Source: DATFVA01 sp963832715 (GTDB lineage: Bacteria; Bacteroidota; Ignavibacteria; Ignavibacteriales; Ignavibacteriaceae). From it: a stretch of 64,000 nt of DNA. Under the pieces are notes generated by a model. It was not told the DNA's origin. It did no database searches and saw only the letters and a program-made list of their open reading frames with translations. The DNA is taken from the NCBI GenBank assembly GCA_963832715.1, contig CAWHVB010000005.1:558001-622000 (forward strand), in the 5' to 3' direction. Position 1 is the stretch's first letter. Each line of letters opens with the position of its first letter. Shown here piece by piece: positions 8,934 to 18,386 of this stretch. The translations under genes were made by a program, and so were the position numbers.

Positions 8934-10231
8934 ATGACAACTATAATTGATATACTTGGAAGAGAAATACTTGACTCGAGAGGGAACCCTACAGTCGAAG
9001 TGGAAGTGCAGCTGGAATCAGGAATAATCGGACGTGCGGCAGTGCCAAGCGGGGCTTCTACGGGTGAGCACGAAGCAGTTGAACTAAGAGATGGTGATAA
9101 ATCCCGTTATAATGGAAAAGGCGTTTTGAAAGCAGTAGCGAATGTTAATGATAAAATTGCAGAAGAGTTGATAGATTTTGATGCTGCCGACCAGGCTGAA
9201 ATCGATAATATGCTGATCACAATGGATGGAACAGAAAATAAATCATCACTCGGTGCCAATGCTATACTCGGCGTATCCCTGGCCTGTGCAAAGGCTGTGG
9301 CCGAGACCCTCGGACTGCCGTTTTACAGGTATATCGGCGGAACTAATGCCCGTACATTTCCTGTTCCGATGATGAACATACTCAATGGAGGTAAACATGC
9401 AGATAATAATGTCGATTTCCAGGAGTTTATGATCGTTCCGTTCGGTGCCTCCTCGTTCTCGGAAGCATTAAGAATGGGTGTGGAGACATTTCATTCGTTG
9501 AAATCCGTGTTATCGAAAAAAGGGTACAATACGGCAGTCGGCGATGAAGGCGGCTTTGCCCCAAACCTGAAGTCAAATGAAGAAGCAATCGATGTTATTC
9601 TCGAAGCAATCGAAAAAGCAGGTTTTAAGACAGGCAAGCGAAATAGGAATTGCTCTTGATCCCGCTTCAAGTGAATTTTACCTGAAAGAGAAAAATGCCT
9701 ACCATCTCTTTAAATCGGCTCAGGACAAAATAATACCTATCGAAAAAATGGTCGATTATCTGGGCCGGCTGGATAAAAAAATATCCTATTGTTTCGCTGG
9801 AAGACGGACTTGCGGAGGATGACTGGGATGGCTGGAAGCTCCTTACTGAAAAACTGGGAAATAAGATTCAGCTTGTCGGCGATGACCTTTTTGTGACAAA
9901 TACAGAAAGACTCGCTGAGGGCATTGAAAAAGGAATCGCAAATTCAATTCTTATTAAAGTTAACCAGATTGGAACCCTCACAGAAACTCTCGATGCTATT
10001 GAAATGGCAAAGAAAGCAGGATATACTAATGTAATAAGTCACCGCTCAGGTGAAACTGAAGATACAACCATCGCTGATATCGCTGTTGCCACCAATGCCG
10101 GTCAGATTAAAACCGGTTCGCTGTCAAGAACAGACAGGATCGCAAAGTATAATCAGCTGCTTAGGATAGAAGAGGAACTGGATACTGTAGCATTGTTCCC
10201 GGGATTATCCGCTTTAAACTATACAGAATAA
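8934..10231 (+). CDS. eno: Enolase (phosphopyruvate hydratase), interrupted by two single-base shifts
   Basis: Glycolytic enzyme converting 2-phosphoglycerate to phosphoenolpyruvate. ATG 8934 has AGGAGAAG just upstream. All enolase landmarks are present in order: GNPTVEVEV, VPSGASTGEHEAVELRDGD, SLGANAILGVSLA, MMNILNGGKHADNN, VGDEGGFAPNL, SLEDGLAEDDWDGW, VGDDLFVTN, the catalytic Lys in ILIKVNQIGTLTET and SHRSGETEDT. The frame changes twice. Near 9645, dropping one base (AAG C GAA) restores KEIGIALDP. At the A7 run near 9774, reading six A restores DKKYPIVSLEDGLAEDD. With both fixed the length is about 431 residues, the family norm. Two lesions in one essential gene with perfect remaining conservation point to sequence error. 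Confidence 0.93.
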
Positions 10232-10243
10232 TTTTTTCACAAT

Positions 10244-10263
10244 GAGCCGGGTTATTCCGGCTC
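10244..10263 (+). terminator. Intercistronic hairpin between eno and glnA
   Basis: GAGCCGG, 6-nt loop, CCGGCTC. The tail (TCTAAAATTT) is only weakly T-rich, so it may be a partial terminator or an mRNA stabiliser between the two genes. Confidence 0.5.
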
Positions 10264-10285
10264 TCTAAAATTTCCGGGGAGTAAA

Positions 10286-11668
10286 ATGCCTGTAAATGAC
10301 CTTCAAAAGTGTAATAACCTTATAAAACAAAATAAGATTGAAGTAATTGATCTGAAAGCTATCGATTTAACCGGAAGGCTTCACCATATATCACTACCTG
10401 TCTACGATAAAATTCTCAATAAAATGATAAACGAAGGAGTCGGTTTTGACGGCTCCAGCTATGGCTTCAGGAAAGTTGAGAATAGCGATATGGTTCTTAT
10501 CCCGGATTTGAAAACAGCTGTGATCGATCCGTTCCGTGAAGCACCCACTTTAAGCTTTTATGCTCATATAGCATTAACTGATGCTAAACGGAGTCCTTTT
10601 AAACAGGACGGGAGATACCTTGCCAAACAGGTGAAAGATCTGCTTAAAAAAACCACCGGCACGGATTCCTCCTGGTGGAGTACGGAATTTGAATTTTATA
10701 TTTTTTCTAATGTCGAGTATGATACAAGAACCTCTTCATCATATTACAAAGTTGAGCACGTAGAGGAATTTTATAAGAAAGCTTATCACGCTGCTAATCC
10801 TTGGGATGAATATGATGATTTTAGGGATGAAGCCAGTAAACTGCTTCAGAAATTCGGTATAAAAGTGAAATATCACCACCACGAAGTAGGAGAGAGGGGA
10901 CAGCAGGAAATTGAAACTTATTTCTCCGACTTACTTACTTCTGCTGATAATATTATTACAGCTAAGTACATATTGTTTAACTTTGCCCGGCAGAAAAATC
11001 TTTTTATTACTTTTATGCCGAAACCGATGTATCACCAGGCCGGCAATGGAATGCATCTCCACTTTTACCTCACAAGGAATGGTAAGAATGCCTTTTATAA
11101 AAAAGGCGAGTATGGAAATATGAATGAACTTGGGAGGTATTTTATTGGAGGTATGCTGAAGCACGGTGCTGCTTTGTCAGCATTCACGAACCCCAGTACA
11201 AATTCGTATAAAAGGCTGGTCCCGGGATTTGAAGCTCCCGTTGCATTGACATATGGACAGGGAAACAGGGCCTCGGCCATAAGGATTCCTAAATATGTTT
11301 CGAATCCTCAGGAAACCCGTTTTGAGTATAGACCGCCTGACGCAACTGCAAACCCTTATTTATGTTTAATTGCAATGCTGCTTGCAGGTGTAGATGGTGT
11401 TGTTAATAAAATCGATCCCGTGAAAGAAGGCTTTGGTCCGTATGATAAAAATTTCCTCGAAGATCCCGAAAGCAGCAGATTTCAGTTTCTCCCGAGAAAC
11501 CTTGCAGAGGCCCTCGATGCTCTTGGTGCTGATAATGATTTTTTAAGACGAGGTGGAATCTTTACTGATGAACTGCTCGACCAGTGGACAAAAATAAAGC
11601 TGGAAGAAATTCATTCTATAGGTACAATGCCTCACCCCTTTGAATATAAAATGTACTTCAATTTATAA
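10286..11668 (+). CDS. glnA: Glutamine synthetase, type I-like
   Basis: Ammonia assimilation enzyme of 460 residues making glutamine from glutamate, ammonia and ATP. Conserved features: GFDGSSYGF (residues 53-61), the first metal-binding glutamates in STEFEFYIF, the NGMH metal/ammonia site in AGNGMHLHFYL, the ATP-site segment NSYKRLVPGFEAP, and RFEYRPPDATANPY. Where adenylylated enzymes carry the loop NLYDLP, this protein reads RFQFLP, so the modifiable tyrosine appears to be missing and adenylyl control is unlikely. The ribosome site is GGGGAG before ATG. It lies 54 bp after eno and may be partly co-transcribed. A strong hairpin follows. Confidence 0.92.
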   Translation: MPVNDLQKCNNLIKQNKIEVIDLKAIDLTGRLHHISLPVYDKILNKMINEGVGFDGSSYGFRKVENSDMVLIPDLKTAVIDPFREAPTLSFYAHIALTDAKRSPFKQDGRYLAKQVKDLLKKTTGTDSSWWSTEFEFYIFSNVEYDTRTSSSYYKVEHVEEFYKKAYHAANPWDEYDDFRDEASKLLQKFGIKVKYHHHEVGERGQQEIETYFSDLLTSADNIITAKYILFNFARQKNLFITFMPKPMYHQAGNGMHLHFYLTRNGKNAFYKKGEYGNMNELGRYFIGGMLKHGAALSAFTNPSTNSYKRLVPGFEAPVALTYGQGNRASAIRIPKYVSNPQETRFEYRPPDATANPYLCLIAMLLAGVDGVVNKIDPVKEGFGPYDKNFLEDPESSRFQFLPRNLAEALDALGADNDFLRRGGIFTDELLDQWTKIKLEEIHSIGTMPHPFEYKMYFNL

Positions 11669-11674
11669 AATGTA

Positions 11675-11710
11675 CCAGGCCGTCTTCAGGCGGCCTGGCA
11701 TTTATTTATA
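11675..11710 (+). terminator. Terminator after glnA (convergent gap)
   Basis: Perfect 8-bp stem CCAGGCCG / CGGCCTGG (11675-11682 and 11691-11698), 8-nt loop, then CATTTATTTAT. It sits between glnA and the oppositely oriented lipoprotein gene. Confidence 0.75.
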
Positions 11711-11712
11711 AG

Positions 11713-12186
11713 TTACTCAAACCCTACTTCTTTTTTCCATCCTGGTTTGTACGCTGAAGCAAGATTGAATATCTTTGTCTTCAGATCCGCCAGGGGATCA
11801 GGGATAGATGACATCTGTCCGATATCGATTTCTCTTGAATCACCGTTAAGTTTTGCCGTCAATTTTGTAACAGGGGCATCCCTTTTCATTTCCGGTTCAG
11901 GTACTTCCATTTTCATAAAATTTATATCCTTTAAATAACCGAACAGTTCGTTCTTCTCTTTATCGGTAATAGAATATGTTTTATTGAAGGGAGCCTGCAT
12001 TTCATTTCCGGTATAGAATAGCTCCATATTATTATCTGTTACAACAATTTTGACTTCAAAAGGGATTTGATAACCCTTTGAATAAAACTGTACACTGTCA
12101 TCTGCTGCACCGGTCATCCGGTTGTTGCAGTTAAGTAATGAAATACTAAATAGTATTGTCAAAAATAATATAGCTTTTTTCGTCAA
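11713..12186 (-). CDS. Hypothetical lipoprotein
   Basis: Protein of 157 residues with a lipoprotein signal: a hydrophobic stretch and the lipobox SLLNC, giving lipidated Cys20. The mature part has a small alpha/beta composition with a segment (ELFYTGNEMQAPFNKTYSITDKE, given here only in outline by its ends) and a later TKLTAKLNG strand. I do not recognise a family with certainty. It is likely anchored in the inner or outer membrane facing the periplasm. It precedes no obvious operon partner. Confidence 0.7.
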   Translation of the reverse strand: MTKKAILFLTILFSISLLNCNNRMTGAADDSVQFYSKGYQIPFEVKIVVTDNNMELFYTGNEMQAPFNKTYSITDKEKNELFGYLKDINFMKMEVPEPEMKRDAPVTKLTAKLNGDSREIDIGQMSSIPDPLADLKTKIFNLASAYKPGWKKEVGFE

Positions 12187-12248
12187 AGTTGCACCTTATT
12201 AAAATTCTTGAATATGATAAATAAGTTCTTCATCGGGTTTAAGTGCTA

Positions 12249-14799
12249 TTATTTCAATAATGTCATTTTCTTCGACTGACTGAAGCTTGAAGTCTGTATC
12301 CTGTAAATATATACTCCTGAAGCCAGATCCTTCGCATTGAATTGAACTACGTGACTCCCTGCATCCAGGGTATTATTAACAAGCGTTGCAACTTCTCTAC
12401 CGCGTATATCATAAACTTTTATATTTACTTTATCTCTTATAGGTAAAGAAAAACTAATCGAAGTAGAAGGATTGAAGGGGTTTGGATAGTTTTGCGTCAG
12501 AGTATAGTCTGCAGGATTATTCTGATCCTTTTTAACATCATTTATGGATCCGTCATTCAGCTCTCTGACGTAAATTCCTCTCCCATAACTTCCTGCAACA
12601 ATGTAGAGTTTCCCTGTAGTGTTTATTTCATTTACGTATCTTAGTTCTGTAATGATTGTACCATATGGCATACCGTCGTTCCATCTTTCCCATGAAGCTC
12701 CGCCGTCTGCGGTTTTGTAGCAGCCGATTTCACTTGAAGCTATAAGTATTGAGCTGTTTGTGGGATGTGCAACTACATCAGAGAATGGGACATTTGGAAG
12801 GTTGCCTGTTATATTCGTCCAGGTGGCACCGAGATCAGTTGTCTTGTAAATCTTTTTTGAGGGTCCGTTCTGGGAAATTCCATTCATTATCATAAATGCA
12901 GTAAAGGGGTCCTCAGGATGGGGGGTAACTTTCCTGATCTGGACATCGTTAGGAAGATCTCCTGGAACATGGTCATTGTACCAGGTTCCGTTATTGTAAA
13001 CCCAGAGCCTTGTTCCTGAAGTTGTCGGCATGGTGGCATAAACTGTGGTTCCTCCTGAGGAACTCCATTTTGCTACGGTGATGTCAGAAATATCTGAGGC
13101 AAAAGGTGTAGGATTAAGTTTCGTCCAGTTGTCGCCATTGTCGTCAGACCTGTAAACATACGGCCCGGAGTTATTAAACAGGTAGATTGGACTTACCTGG
13201 TCATTACGGATTCTGTTATACCATTGATCGGAGGGATCAATACCATTGTTGATGTCCTGCCAGTTATTGCCTCCATCTCCTGTTCTGTGCCTGCGGAAAG
13301 TCCAGTCTCCTCCATACACACCATTCGTCACAAACATAGTGGCGCGGTCGTCGGGATCAAAAGCAACTCCTCCTCCGTCTCCGCCTAAAGCGTATGTCCA
13401 TGTATTTCCGAGGTTAGTAGTAACAGAAATCCCGTTATCCTGTGATCCTCCGGCAATGAATGCGACACTGCCTGAAAAAACATCAATGTTTACATATTGG
13501 GTGATAGGGATTTTATTCAGACTTGTAGAGCCATGTGGCACCCTCATCCGGTGATTTTGAAAGGCCGCCGTCATTTCCAATAAAAAGTTCTGAATTCCAG
13601 TTGTGTGCAATAGCATGCTGGTCAGCGTGAACATTTGGTCCGCTTAATTTGGTCCATGAACTTCCGTCATTTGTAGTTTTCCAGAGATCTACACCGCCGA
13701 CATATATGAGGTTGGGTGCGGGACTTTGAATTATATTGTCGTACCATCCCTGGTTTCCCATGTAATTCTCAGGAGGTGATATATTTGTCCAGTTTGATCC
13801 ATAGTCCGTACTTTTGTAAACCCCATGCAGATTGTAATTGTCGAGCCTGGCAATCGCCGCGTATAAAGTGCCTGACTGGTAGGCTAATGCCACTCTTCCA
13901 ACATTTGTGAAAGGTAATGTAATTTCGTTCCATAGAGCACCGAATAATGCAGACCAGTAAATTTTATTTTCTCCCCAGCTGGCACAAAACATCCAGCCCT
14001 GAGTGTTGTCATCTGTAAATGTAAAGTCACAGATGTTTCCTGTAAGATTCTTGGACCATGTAGCTCCTCCGTCAGCTGATCTGTAATAACCGTTCGTAGT
14101 AGCAACATGAATCTCATTGGGATATCCGGGCCAGTATCTGATCTTATAGACTCCGGCGGGAGTTGGCGAAAATCCTGAAACACTAGACCAGTTGGATCCG
14201 CCGTTGTTTGTGACATAAAGACCGGAACCCCCGCGTACATATGGTTCTCCGGTTCCGATATATATTTTGTCATTATTACCCGGATCAGCAGCTACTGTTG
14301 AAACTGCAAGGTCCTGTACTCCGTCTGATATAGGAGTTGCAGTTGATCCTGTAACTTTCCATAACCCGCCGCTTGCAGCAGCGATTAAAAGATTACCGTC
14401 GTTCGTGATCTGCATATCCAGAATTCTTCCCGTGTAAGCAGCATTGGAACCGGGAACGCTCATTTTATCCGGACCAATTGACTGCCAGCCCGTAACATCC
14501 GGGGAATTTTGTAATTCCGATTCATCCGGCAATGCATCTGCTTCCGCGCGCATCTTATGTAATAGTTCCGGTGAAAGTACTGCCTCAAATGGTTGATGCC
14601 ATTGCTTAAAATACCATCTTTCAAGTTCCGGCCCCTTCTCAGCATCATTTTCTGATTTATTAGCTGTCTCGCTGATAAAGGATTTATCCTTTGTTTCTTG
14701 TGCCTGGTCAGTTTTAACCGGCTGCAGGTATAGGACCCCTGCCATCGCCAGTAGTGCTGTTAACCCTGTCGCAATGTTGTTTAGTGCCATTCTCTTCAT
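12249..14799 (-). CDS. BNR/sialidase-like beta-propeller protein with T9SS sorting domain (frameshifted near 13540)
   Basis: Secreted propeller protein of about 849 residues. It starts with a signal anchor (MKRMALNNIATGLTALLAMAG), then many BNR/Asp-box blades of the SxDGGxTW type (SADGGATW, STDYGSNW, TTNDGSSW, SPDEGATW, RSDDNGDNW, TTDLGATW, TADGGASW). The domain is of the VPS10/xyloglucanase-like two-propeller kind. The end has NYPNPFNPSTSI and KKMTLLK, so it is a T9SS cargo. The N-terminal frame stops at 13513. The C-terminal frame resumes around 13540, where dropping one T after the Lys codon joins DEGATWLYK to LNKIPITQYVNI. The enzymatic role, if any, is unknown. Confidence 0.85.
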
Positions 14800-15030
14800 T
14801 CTTTTTCCTTTTATTGTTTTAATAAAGTAAATTAATTCTGAACCTATGCCGATTTATATATAAGAATTGCCTAAATAAGGATCACAGCATTCACGCTTTT
14901 CAGTATCAGGTCGGATTGTAATCAACTTGAACGATCTATAATCTTTGCTGAAGAAATAGGGAAGGTAATACGCAGGATTCTGGTGTTTAGCAAAGTTTAA
15001 TCATCTCTTGCTCAATATTAATAATTTGTA

Positions 15031-15057
15031 ATTAAAAACCAAATCCCGGAAACCGGG
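15031..15057 (-). terminator. Weak terminator candidate after the GH5 gene
   Basis: On the minus strand CCCGG, 3-nt loop, CCGGG, then ATTTGGTTTTTAATT. The stem is 5 bp only. Confidence 0.35.
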
Positions 15058-15098
15058 TTAGAGTTGGAATTTTATTAGTTTCCATTGTCAGTTTGGTG

Positions 15099-16565
15099 TT
15101 ATTTCAGCAGGATCATTTTCTTTGTCTGGGTAGAAATAGGAGACCGTCCGTCAATCGGGATTGCCTCTAACCTGTAGAAATATACTCCGCTGCTTAGAAG
15201 ACTGTTGTCGAATGATAAAAATAATTTATGAACACCCTTTTCTTTTACTCCTTGCGGTGCAGCTTTTATCAGTTCTCCTAGAGAGTTAAAAAGTTCGATT
15301 TTGATCTGTGAAGTATTTTTGAGAGAGTATGTGATAGTGGTAGTCGGGTTAAACGGGTTTGGATAATTTTGAAAAAGAACAAAATCATTATTTCCCTGTG
15401 CCGTCGTATCCTTTTGCAGTAGCTTCAGATGCTCTTTAAATAAATTGAATAGTTCGGGGTCTGAGGTTTCGTTAAAAGCATATCGGTCTGCTATATTCAT
15501 TAAGGCGGGATGCACATAATCCCATATAACCACTGATCTTGTGGGAGTACTCCGTATTGTCTGAAAGAAATTTCTGTATTTTTTTACTTTTTCCTGAACA
15601 ACCCCCAATTCACCTAAAAGCGCAGGGTTATTATAACCTCCTGAAATCGCCGTGTGATCATTGATCCAGGTGTTTCCTGCCAATGATTCGAATTGCCAGG
15701 AATCAGGATATAAATGGAAGGAAGAGTAATCTAAGTCTTTGATTGAATTGTTTTCAACAAAACTTGTCCCCTTTGCACCGTTAAATAAAAAATAAGAGCT
15801 ATTGTAAAACAGGTCGGCATCCGAATAATTCTCCTTGTGTATATCATAACCGGTTTCACCTGTACTTAGCAGATGATTTCTGTCGATGGATTTGAAATAT
15901 AAAGCCATCTCATGATACCAGTTGTATATATTGGTGACAGGTAAACCTGGATTTGAAGCTTCGTTAATTAGTTCAAAGCTGAATATGGCGGGATCTTCTT
16001 TATATTTTATTCCGGTATATACATTTGTTCTGTTTAAGATTTTATTGACATAATATTTGTACCAGTTCTTTAAGGAATCATCAGTAAAAAAATCATTATG
16101 AGTGTATGTTTTCCCTGTCACCGGACTAAGGTATTGATCGGCCCATTTTATATACTGTTCTATTCCACCAAAGTCGCTGTAATTATTTTCCAGTGCTAAT
16201 ATTAATCTCACCCCGTATTGCCGCGCTTTATATATTACATAATCGAGGGCGCTTAAACCGTCTTCACGCTGTCCGTATGGCGAATACCTGATTAAGGATA
16301 AACTGTCCTGACCTGAATTGAATGCCCACGTTCTGACAACTTTAATTCCTGATTTCTTAGCTGTATTGAAAACATCATCAACAATGTATTTTTTGCTGGA
16401 ATCTGAAGCTGTCTGCTGCAGGTAATATGCGCTGAATCCCAGGAAATAGAATATAGAATCGCTATCATAGAATTTATCATCCCTGCAGTATATAAAATTT
16501 TCCTGCGGCAGTATATGGTAATTCATTAAAATCAGTATTACTCCGCAGAACAGCATCGCCTTCAT
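15099..16565 (-). CDS. GH5-family glycoside hydrolase (endo-beta-mannanase-like) with T9SS sorting domain
   Basis: Secreted hydrolase of 488 residues with an N-terminal signal peptide. The TIM-barrel shows the GH5 acid/base Glu in FSFELINEASNPG (Glu202) preceded by TGIKYKEDPAIF, which is close to GH5 subfamily 7 mannanases, and the nucleophile Glu in PALLGELGVV (Glu319). Other barrel landmarks are VVRTWAFNSG and YSSFHLYPDSW. After about residue 390 comes NYPNPFNPTTTI and the terminal KKMILLK for T9SS export. Endo-beta-1,4-mannan hydrolysis is the likely activity, inferred from subfamily motifs only. It lies downstream of the DUF2339 gene on the same strand but after that operon's terminator. 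Confidence 0.82.
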   Translation of the reverse strand: MKAMLFCGVILILMNYHILPQENFIYCRDDKFYDSDSIFYFLGFSAYYLQQTASDSSKKYIVDDVFNTAKKSGIKVVRTWAFNSGQDSLSLIRYSPYGQREDGLSALDYVIYKARQYGVRLILALENNYSDFGGIEQYIKWADQYLSPVTGKTYTHNDFFTDDSLKNWYKYYVNKILNRTNVYTGIKYKEDPAIFSFELINEASNPGLPVTNIYNWYHEMALYFKSIDRNHLLSTGETGYDIHKENYSDADLFYNSSYFLFNGAKGTSFVENNSIKDLDYSSFHLYPDSWQFESLAGNTWINDHTAISGGYNNPALLGELGVVQEKVKKYRNFFQTIRSTPTRSVVIWDYVHPALMNIADRYAFNETSDPELFNLFKEHLKLLQKDTTAQGNNDFVLFQNYPNPFNPTTTITYSLKNTSQIKIELFNSLGELIKAAPQGVKEKGVHKLFLSFDNSLLSSGVYFYRLEAIPIDGRSPISTQTKKMILLK

Positions 16566-16664
16566 TAATGATCCTCAGAAAAGGGATGATTGTATTCTTC
16601 GTAGCTAAATTAAAAATCCTGCGGATAAAAATAAAAAACTTATTTAGTACCTGAATTTACTATG

Positions 16665-16706
16665 TATAAAAAAAGCAGCCTGGCATGGGAGAAACTGCCA
16701 GGCTGC
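16665..16706 (-). terminator. Strong terminator ending the respiratory operon
   Basis: Perfect 11-bp stem GCAGCCTGGCA / TGCCAGGCTGC (16675-16685 and 16696-16706). On the minus strand it is followed by seven T. It lies 25 bp after the stop of the DUF2339 gene, so it marks the 3' end of the operon that starts at 21786. Confidence 0.92.
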
Positions 16707-16730
16707 CGCTTACGGGTGAAATAAATTAGT

Positions 16731-18371
16731 TCAGGTAACATCTTTTGTCTTGGTATTGGTTCTCATCCTCGTATACATTATTGATATGAGAAGAAGAAGT
16801 ATACTCACCGCAAGGAAGGAAATTATTTTATACGTTATATCTCCGGATGCAATTCCGAATGCCGCCAGGTAAAGACAGGTTAAAATTAATGTGGAGACTG
16901 CCATCATTCTGTATTTTTTATTTCTGAGTAGCTTGCTCATAAGGTAGTATAGAAGGGCGAGTCCTGCCCAGGCTAGCCCGACAAAACTTGAAGGCAATAC
17001 CTCATAAAGTACATAAGGAAGTATCAGAAATGCCATAACAAGATACGCAAGCCTGATGGTGTTAGTAGTCAATTCAAGTCTGGTTTTCTGCCAGTTAAGG
17101 ATACGGGCGCTTATCAAAGCTGCCGCTCCGAAACTTATACCTTCAATCCCTACCGCATTGACGTTTATCAGGTATGAAATCAGGATGCCTGCGAAGATAA
17201 ATGTATTGGCTACTATAATGAATTTGGATCTGAACCATAATGCTGTTGAAATTACTACAATGCTCTGCCAGCATAACAGAATAAAGTAAGCCGGCTCGCT
17301 GTAGGAGGCTATAATAGCAGCGCTTAACGCGGCATATGCAGTCATCGCGTAAATAAAAGATCCGTATTTGCTTTTTTCTTTTACCCAGAAGAAGACAGCT
17401 AATGTAATCAAAACAATGAAAGCACCTGAGTGTACAATTCCCAGGTTTTTCACACCACTGAGGATGGATATCAGAAGAAACAGTCCGTAGCCGAGTGATG
17501 CATTCATTATTGTCATAAATAATTCATCCAGTTCCCGTTTCTTTCCTTTAATGAGCAGCAGGCTTCCCCCGCCGTAGATTGATAGGTAGGCAAGCAGGAA
17601 AAAAAGGTTGTAGTGATACCCTGTGGTTATCTGGAGCGGATGACCGAGAAATGGATTATTTACAAACCAGAAACAGTGCGCCATGTATGTAAAGATTATC
17701 CCGAATACCATCAGGTTCGATGAATTGAAACGCAGTGAAAGCATTGCAACTGAGATGCTGATTAATGTCAGCATAGTAAATATCAGTAGCGGAGTTTCTG
17801 TAACAAGCGCCGTCATCATAAATAATAATTCGGATAGTGCGGTAAGGTAGACCGACTTTCGCCGGGATGCAATCCAGTATGTTAGTGCACTGACTGCTGC
17901 TAATAGTATGACCAGGAGAAGCCTGCTTGTAACTATAGGCTCCGGTCCGAAGAAATGGAGCCGAAGGGTAGTGAGAAATAAAAGTGCAGCGCCCCCTCCG
18001 ATTAAAAATCCGGAAATATATTTGAACGATTTAAGCCATATCTCGGGTACCAGTATCAGAGTAAGACTCAGCAGATATCCGATTAAGATCGGGAGCATAG
18101 GGGGATAGTTATCCAGAGGCTGTGTTATAAGGAAAAACATTCCGAGCAGGAATGCTGATATTCCTATTTTTGCAAACCAGAATTCACCTATCGCCAGTTC
18201 AAGCGCGTCATCATCATCATCAGAACGCAGAACAGGCTTTATGTGAATTTCCTCTGTCGGATTTTCGCTGCGGAGATTCAACGCAGCTTCTACATCCGTC
18301 AGTCTTTTATCAATCCGGTTCACTGAATTTATAAGTTCTTCTATCAGAGAATTGGAAATCTCACTATTCAT
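16731..18371 (-). CDS. DUF2339-type polytopic membrane protein
   Basis: Protein of 546 residues. Residues 1-40 look like a short coiled coil (IEELINSVNRIDKRLTDVEA), followed by an acidic run (SDDDDDALE) and the DUF2339-like entry segment IGEFWFAKIGISAFLLGMFF. The rest is about 14 hydrophobic helices. The function of this family is unknown. It starts 15 bp after the stop of the 11-haem cytochrome c gene and ends at the operon terminator, so it is part of the respiratory transcript. That linkage is seen in the sequence. A role in assembling or docking the complex is only a guess. Confidence 0.75.
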   Translation of the reverse strand: MNSEISNSLIEELINSVNRIDKRLTDVEAALNLRSENPTEEIHIKPVLRSDDDDDALELAIGEFWFAKIGISAFLLGMFFLITQPLDNYPPMLPILIGYLLSLTLILVPEIWLKSFKYISGFLIGGGAALLFLTTLRLHFFGPEPIVTSRLLLVILLAAVSALTYWIASRRKSVYLTALSELLFMMTALVTETPLLIFTMLTLISISVAMLSLRFNSSNLMVFGIIFTYMAHCFWFVNNPFLGHPLQITTGYHYNLFFLLAYLSIYGGGSLLLIKGKKRELDELFMTIMNASLGYGLFLLISILSGVKNLGIVHSGAFIVLITLAVFFWVKEKSKYGSFIYAMTAYAALSAAIIASYSEPAYFILLCWQSIVVISTALWFRSKFIIVANTFIFAGILISYLINVNAVGIEGISFGAAALISARILNWQKTRLELTTNTIRLAYLVMAFLILPYVLYEVLPSSFVGLAWAGLALLYYLMSKLLRNKKYRMMAVSTLILTCLYLAAFGIASGDITYKIISFLAVSILLLLISIMYTRMRTNTKTKDVT

Positions 18372-18386
18372 AAAGCCTCCGGTTTT

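Noticed and set aside
9640..9785. Programmed frameshifting in enolase
   Set aside because: No slippery heptamer with a downstream structure was seen, two shifts would be needed, and no family precedent is known to me.
13246..13554. Plus-strand reading frames opposite the T9SS propeller gene
   Set aside because: They are antisense shadows of Asp-box repeats.
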